Below, piece by piece: positions 59,754 through 64,000 of a stretch of 64,000 nt of DNA. The notes below the pieces were generated by a model. That model was not told the origin of the DNA. It did no database searches and saw only the letters and a list, made by a program, of their open reading frames with translations. Numbering within the stretch: position 1 is the first letter of the stretch; each line of letters starts with the position of its first letter. This DNA is from Roseobacter sp. (GTDB taxonomy: Bacteria; Pseudomonadota; Alphaproteobacteria; Rhodobacterales; Rhodobacteraceae), in contig PCCY01000021.1 in NCBI GenBank assembly GCA_002731875.1, positions 646,048 to 710,047 on the forward strand, read 5' to 3'. Position numbers and translations under genes: made by a program.

Positions 59754-60740
59754 ATGACAGAGACTATGCGCGCCATCGAGATTACCAAGCCCGGAGGGCC
59801 CGAGGTGCTTCAGCTCGTCGAGAGGCCGATGCCGGAGCCAAAGCATGGTCAGGTGGTGATCAGGGTTGCTTATGCGGGGGTCAACCGGCCGGACGCGTTG
59901 CAACGCGCTGGCATGTATGCCCCACCCCCTACGGCCAGTGATTTGCCGGGGCTGGAAGCTTCGGGTGAAATCACGGCGATCGGCGACGGTGTGAGCGGGT
60001 TGAAAGTCGGCGACAAGGTCTGTGCCTTGCTGCCCGGCGGCGGCTATGCCGAGTATGTGGCGACTGCGGCGGCGCATTGCTTGCCGGTGCCGGACGGCAT
60101 GAGCATGAAAGACGCGGCCTGTCTGCCCGAAACGTTTTTCACGGTGTGGTCCAACGTGTTCATGCGCGGTGGCCTGAAGGCCGGAGAGCTGTTTCTGGTT
60201 CACGGAGGGTCATCGGGGATCGGGACAACGGCGATCCAGCTTGGCCGCGAATTCGGTGCGCGCGTCTTTGCCACTGCCGGCACAGACACCAAATGCGGTG
60301 CTTGCGTCAAACTGGGGGCCGAGGCTGCGATCAACTATCGCGATTCCGATTTTGTCGATGTGTTGAAGGCCGAAGGCGGCGCTGACCTGATCCTGGACAT
60401 GGTTGGCGGAGAATATATCCCGCGTAACCTGCAAGCGTTGGCCGAAGATGGCAGATTGGTGCAGATCGCATTTCTTGGCGGTGCCAAGGTAGAAGTGAAC
60501 TTTACCACGTTGATGACCCGTCGCCTGACCATGACGGGTAGCACGCTGCGCCCGCAAAGCGATCTGGCCAAGGCACGCATCGCGGAACAACTGCGAGAGC
60601 AGGTCTGGCCACTGCTGAACGCTGGAAAAATCGCACCGGTGATGGACAGCGAGTATGATTTTGAGAATGCGAGCGAAGCACACGCACGGATGGAAACCAG
60701 CGGACATATCGGCAAGATCGTTTTGAAGGTGCACGGATAA
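59754..60740 (+). CDS. NAD(P)H quinone oxidoreductase, PIG3 family
   Basis: 328 residues from the ATG at 59754, with GGAGG 11 bases upstream. MRAIEITKPGGPEVLQLVER opens the MDR fold, and FLVHGGSSGIGTTAIQLGRE is the NADPH-binding loop typical of PIG3/TP53I3. It reduces quinones or reactive enones. Its TAA overlaps the ATG of the next gene (TAATG). Confidence 0.88.
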   Translation: MTETMRAIEITKPGGPEVLQLVERPMPEPKHGQVVIRVAYAGVNRPDALQRAGMYAPPPTASDLPGLEASGEITAIGDGVSGLKVGDKVCALLPGGGYAEYVATAAAHCLPVPDGMSMKDAACLPETFFTVWSNVFMRGGLKAGELFLVHGGSSGIGTTAIQLGREFGARVFATAGTDTKCGACVKLGAEAAINYRDSDFVDVLKAEGGADLILDMVGGEYIPRNLQALAEDGRLVQIAFLGGAKVEVNFTTLMTRRLTMTGSTLRPQSDLAKARIAEQLREQVWPLLNAGKIAPVMDSEYDFENASEAHARMETSGHIGKIVLKVHG

Positions 60741-61717
60741 TGGCAAAGACAGCTATCATAGAAAGCCACGGCGGACCCGAGGAATTCAAGTTGGTTGATC
60801 GTGAGGTGGGCAATCCCGGACCAGGCGAAATTCGTATTGCCCATAAGGCGATCGGCCTGAACTTCATCGACGTTTATCAACGCTCAGGAATGTACCCGAT
60901 GCAGTTGCCACACGCATTGGGGATGGAAGCATCGGGCATCGTTGAAGCTGTGGGCGATGGGGTGACCCATCTGAAGGTGGGCGATCGCGCCGCCTATGCT
61001 TCGCAACCCCCCGGCGCATATGCCGAGGCGCGGGTGATGCAGGCCGCGCAGGTTTGCCCCTTGCCCGACGAAATTTCCTTTGAGGAAGGGGCCGCGATGA
61101 TGCTGAAGGGGCTGACCGTGGAATATTTGTTCCATCGAACCACGCCTCTCAAACGCGGTGACACCGTTCTGTTTCATGCCGCAGCCGGCGGGGTGGGTCT
61201 GATCGCCTGCCAGTGGGCAAAGTCAGAAGGAATCATCTTGATCGGTACCGCCGGGACTGACGAAAAGTGCAAGCTGGCGCTGGATCATGGCGCAGCACAT
61301 TGCATTAATTACCGCAGTGACGACTGGGTTGCGCGGGTGCGCGAGCTGACTGACGGCAAGGGCGTAGATGCGGTGATGGATGCGGTAGGGGCCGATACTT
61401 TCGAGGGATCTCTGGATAGTTTGAAACCACTGGGCATGATGATATCGTTCGGTGCCGCGTCAGGGCCGGTGCCGCCTTTCAGCGTCAGTATTCTGGGTGC
61501 TAAAGGGTCGCTCAAGATTACCCGCCCTACGATTTTTACGCATATCAGCGACCATGCAGCTTGCCAGGAGATGGCCCGTCACCTTGCAGGAAAAGTCATC
61601 TCCGGCGATGTGAAGATAAATATCGGTCAGCGTTTTGCTCTTGCGGATGTGGCCAAAGCACATGAGGCGCTGGAAGCACGGCAAACCACCGGCAGTACGG
61701 TACTTGAAGTCGATTGA
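60740..61717 (+). CDS. qor: NADPH:quinone oxidoreductase (Qor family)
   Basis: 325 residues. AKTAIIESHGGPEEFKLVDR and FIDVYQRSGMYPMQLPHALG match bacterial Qor, and LFHAAAGGVGLIACQWAKSE is the NADPH site. It is a second MDR quinone reductase directly downstream of, and coupled to, the PIG3-type gene. The physiological quinone or enone is unknown. Confidence 0.9.
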   Translation: MAKTAIIESHGGPEEFKLVDREVGNPGPGEIRIAHKAIGLNFIDVYQRSGMYPMQLPHALGMEASGIVEAVGDGVTHLKVGDRAAYASQPPGAYAEARVMQAAQVCPLPDEISFEEGAAMMLKGLTVEYLFHRTTPLKRGDTVLFHAAAGGVGLIACQWAKSEGIILIGTAGTDEKCKLALDHGAAHCINYRSDDWVARVRELTDGKGVDAVMDAVGADTFEGSLDSLKPLGMMISFGAASGPVPPFSVSILGAKGSLKITRPTIFTHISDHAACQEMARHLAGKVISGDVKINIGQRFALADVAKAHEALEARQTTGSTVLEVD

Positions 61718-61823
61718 TCCAAGGCGGCCACAGTGACAGCCAAGGCGGGGCAGGGGCGACCTGTCCCCGTTCGATGCTTTATCGACGGGCGGTGTTTCAC
61801 CAGAGATAAGGCGGCTTTGGCCG

Positions 61824-62468
61824 TTATTTGATGGGGTCGAACAGGGCGTCGGAAAGAGAGCAGTCTTTTACCACGTCGCGCCCACAGGGGATAGGTTGCA
61901 AATCCTTGGACATGCACACGCGCACCTCCTGGATGTACCCGGCCTTGCATGTGACGGTGACGCCGGCGGGCTCCAGATCGGGGTTCGCCTTTAGAAACGC
62001 TTGTTCGACCACCGAGGCAGGAAGACGTATCTGGTCTTTGACCTTGCGAAAAACCGAAGGGCGCACAACGGTCGCGTAGGCCCTGCGCGCCAAGTCGAAA
62101 TAGCGCGAGGCAGACAGGCCGGTGCAGCTTCCGTGTTTTTTCCACTGGTACCAGGCAAGGCCCGGCGTCCCCATGATATCTTGCATGCTTGCTGTCATGC
62201 TACGCATCGGCGGGCGTTCCAACGTGCGGCAAAATGAAGGATAGCCCCGGTGAAATTGCGGCCATAGACCATGCATTATCCAGCCATGGTCTTTATCGGC
62301 ATCACATTGTGGCGATTGGCGCGCCTCACCTTCCTGAGAACACCAGTTCGGTGACCAGCTGAGCGCGAGCACATAATAGTCAAATTGACCTGCTATCTCA
62401 CCCTTTGCTGACAAGGCGACAGGCGTAAGCGTCATGGAAAACAACAGGCATAGGCTCAGCAATCGCAT
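61824..62468 (-). CDS. Ribonuclease T2 family protein
   Basis: 214 residues with a signal peptide ending near LSAKG. The two conserved active-site segments are present: CAS I (WIMHGLWP, His66) and CAS II (WKKHGSC, with Lys111 and His112). The mature protein has several Cys for disulfides, as expected for a periplasmic or secreted enzyme that cuts RNA with little base preference. Confidence 0.93.
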   Translation of the reverse strand: MRLLSLCLLFSMTLTPVALSAKGEIAGQFDYYVLALSWSPNWCSQEGEARQSPQCDADKDHGWIMHGLWPQFHRGYPSFCRTLERPPMRSMTASMQDIMGTPGLAWYQWKKHGSCTGLSASRYFDLARRAYATVVRPSVFRKVKDQIRLPASVVEQAFLKANPDLEPAGVTVTCKAGYIQEVRVCMSKDLQPIPCGRDVVKDCSLSDALFDPIK

Positions 62469-62596
62469 TGGGGTCTTTCCTTATATGCTGGTCTTTAGTA
62501 TAAGGCGTTCAAGTTCCCCCACAATGGAAACAGTTCTGCCCGGCAGGACAGCCTATTTCAGGCGACGGGGAAGGTGCGTTTAAAGGAGAGACCGAC

Positions 62597-63373
62597 ATGG
62601 CAAAACCGATTATGGCTCGTGCCACTGCCGTATGGCTGGTGGACAATACTACACTCAGCTTCAAGCAGATTGCAGATTTCGTTGGGATGCACGAGCTCGA
62701 AGTGCAAGGTATTGCAGATGGCGATGTGGCCCAAGGCGTCAAAGGCTTTGACCCGATTGCCAATAATCAGTTGACCGAGGAAGAGATCGAGAAGGGCCAG
62801 GCCAGCCCGTTGCACAAGCTCAAGCTCAAGTTCAACGCTTCCGCCCAAGGCGAAGAGAAGCGTCGCGGCCCGCGTTATACGCCGTTGTCCAAGCGGCAGG
62901 ATCGCCCCGCATCTATCTATTGGCTGGTTAAATTCCACCCCGAACTGTCCGACGGTCAGATCAGCAAGCTCGTCGGCACCACCAAACCGACGATCCAGGC
63001 AATCCGCGAACGGACGCACTGGAACATTGCCAATATACAACCGATTGATCCCGTTGCTTTAGGGCTGTGCAAGCAGTCTGAGCTAGATGCGGCCGTCCAA
63101 AAGGCCGCCGCCAAAAAAGCAGCCGAAGGCGGCCTGATGAGCGATGACGAACGTCGTCGTTTGGTGAGCACCGAACAGTCACTTGGTATGGACCCTGATG
63201 CCAACATGGCGTCTGCAATCGAAAGCCTCGAGACCTTCACCCTGTCTGGCAACCCTGCCGATGAAGATGACCGTGATCATGGTGATTATTCGAATGCCGA
63301 CAGTTTCTTCAAGCTGCCCGAAGGCGGTTCTGACAACGACGATGACGACGAAGACGAAGACGACGCCAAGTAA
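62597..63373 (+). CDS. trcR: Cell cycle transcriptional regulator TrcR (DUF1013)
   Basis: 258 residues. The sequence from MAKPIMARATAVWLVDNTTL through FKQIADFVGMHELEVQGIADG to DRPASIYWLVKFHPELSDGQ and IQAIRERTHWNIANI is typical of the alphaproteobacterial DUF1013 family. It is named TrcR for a role with RNA polymerase in cell-cycle transcription. The last ~40 residues are very acidic and end in an Asp/Glu run. Confidence 0.88.
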   Translation: MAKPIMARATAVWLVDNTTLSFKQIADFVGMHELEVQGIADGDVAQGVKGFDPIANNQLTEEEIEKGQASPLHKLKLKFNASAQGEEKRRGPRYTPLSKRQDRPASIYWLVKFHPELSDGQISKLVGTTKPTIQAIRERTHWNIANIQPIDPVALGLCKQSELDAAVQKAAAKKAAEGGLMSDDERRRLVSTEQSLGMDPDANMASAIESLETFTLSGNPADEDDRDHGDYSNADSFFKLPEGGSDNDDDDEDEDDAK

Positions 63374-63432
63374 GGCCTTTTGACCCAACTGGGCCGAGGT
63401 GGAACCAAACTGACGGGCATTTAGTTGGTAAG

Positions 63433-63464
63433 GGGGCGTGGGGGAATTACCCCGCGCCCCTTTT
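63433..63464 (+). terminator. Rho-independent terminator after trcR
   Basis: GGGGCGTGGGG pairs with CCCCGCGCCCC (one G-T pair) around a 6-base loop and is followed by TTTT. It lies about 60 bases past the trcR stop. Confidence 0.8.
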
Positions 63465-63483
63465 GCCGTGATAAGGAACTGCC

Positions 63484-64000
63484 ATGACGCTCTTTTTGAT
63501 ATCGCTTTACTGGTTCACCGTCGGGTTTCTTGTCGTTGCAACGTTGGTTCCATTCAGTAAAATTCCCCATGGTGCGATAAGGTCGTTTGCGTTTCCCCGC
63601 GAACAGTTTTTCGTCCTAGCGCTTGCTATGTTCGCCGTCGGCCTGTTTTTCCTCGGGGGTCAGCAAAGGCTTGTTGGGTTGATCGCAACCGGGATCGTGA
63701 TTGTGATCAACGCGATTTATATCGCGAAGTTCACCCCGATCTGGCGTACGCAATCGGTAGATGCGACGCCGGAAGAACGCGAAGACGATAGCCGTCGGGT
63801 CACGCTTATCGCGTCCAATGTGAAACAATCCAACCGGGATTACGCAAAGCTCATCGATCTGATCAAGTCAGAGCAACCCGATATCGCCACTGCACTGGAG
63901 GTCGACGCCGCTTGGGTAGACGCGCTTTACTCGGCACTTAAAGACGATTTTGAGCATTGGGTGAAAGTCGACCAAGAGAATTCTTATGGCATGGTGCTTA
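63484..64000 (+). CDS. Endonuclease/exonuclease/phosphatase family membrane protein, 5' part
   Basis: 172 codons are visible and the gene runs off the right edge. An N-terminal region of about 90 residues has three hydrophobic segments (LYWFTVGFLVVATLVPF, FFVLALAMFAVGLFFLG and GLIATGIVIVINAIYIA). After a charged linker, VTLIASNVKQSNRDYAKLIDLIKSEQ and PDIATALEV form the start of the EEP (DNase I-like) fold. Such proteins may be phosphodiesterases; the catalytic residues are mostly outside the window. Confidence 0.8.
   Translation, partial: MTLFLISLYWFTVGFLVVATLVPFSKIPHGAIRSFAFPREQFFVLALAMFAVGLFFLGGQQRLVGLIATGIVIVINAIYIAKFTPIWRTQSVDATPEEREDDSRRVTLIASNVKQSNRDYAKLIDLIKSEQPDIATALEVDAAWVDALYSALKDDFEHWVKVDQENSYGMVL

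Overview
The window looks like chromosomal DNA of a marine alphaproteobacterium, most likely the Roseobacter group (Rhodobacterales). This rests on protein-level recognition of lineage-typical genes: an L-malyl-CoA/beta-methylmalyl-CoA lyase of the ethylmalonyl-CoA pathway, the DUF1013 cell-cycle regulator TrcR, a FYDLN-acid protein, DUF1244, COQ9 and YrhK family proteins, a BioMN-type ECF transporter, and a DgcN/DgcA D-glutamate catabolic pair. No database search was possible.

Layout. Bases 1-10,250 are a visibly AT-richer accessory block. It holds the 3' end of an RTX calcium-binding protein, a KpsE/KpsT/KpsM-type polysaccharide export operon with a sulfotransferase gene inside it, further glycosyltransferases, a second sulfotransferase and two hexapeptide-repeat acyltransferases. 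Together these suggest a surface polysaccharide, perhaps sulfated and acylated. Bases 10.5-26.5 kb are mixed housekeeping: fatty acid desaturase, ZntB-type transporter, 2,4-dienoyl-CoA reductase, RppH, an nth-kinase-GNAT operon, an AraC-MGMT DNA repair protein, an OmpA-like lipoprotein, a MaoC-like hydratase, a divergent split MnmC pair, a DMT exporter, a soluble lytic transglycosylase and DapA.

Bases 26.6-41 kb carry a taurine-pyruvate-type aminotransferase, a DEAD-box helicase with a long basic tail, MarR, gamma-glutamyltransferase, a CHAP-domain lipoprotein, the divergent PobR/PobA pair for 4-hydroxybenzoate, a TetR-MDR operon, tRNA-Ala(GGC), the FYDLN protein, a YgjP-type metallopeptidase, a GntR regulator and AccA. 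Bases 41.3-47.6 kb carry mcl1, the dgcN-dgcA-D-amino-acid transaminase operon, DUF1244 and pyruvate kinase. Bases 47.9-54.6 kb are the translation block rpmI-rplT, pheS, (yrhK, esterase), pheT, ytoQ, then mscL. Bases 54.7-64 kb hold alanine dehydrogenase with a divergent Lrp regulator, a hemolysin III-family membrane protein, rpsU, COQ9, bioMN, two tandem quinone oxidoreductases, RNase T2, TrcR and the start of an endonuclease/exonuclease/phosphatase-family membrane protein.

I saw no phage, insertion sequence, CRISPR array or defence island. The most worthwhile leads are the putative sulfated capsule locus, four 11-bp phased TGC-centred repeats between mcl1 and dgcN, a LacI-type near-palindrome upstream of pyk, a 19-bp palindrome between ald and lrp, and the D-glutamate operon with its added D-amino-acid transaminase.
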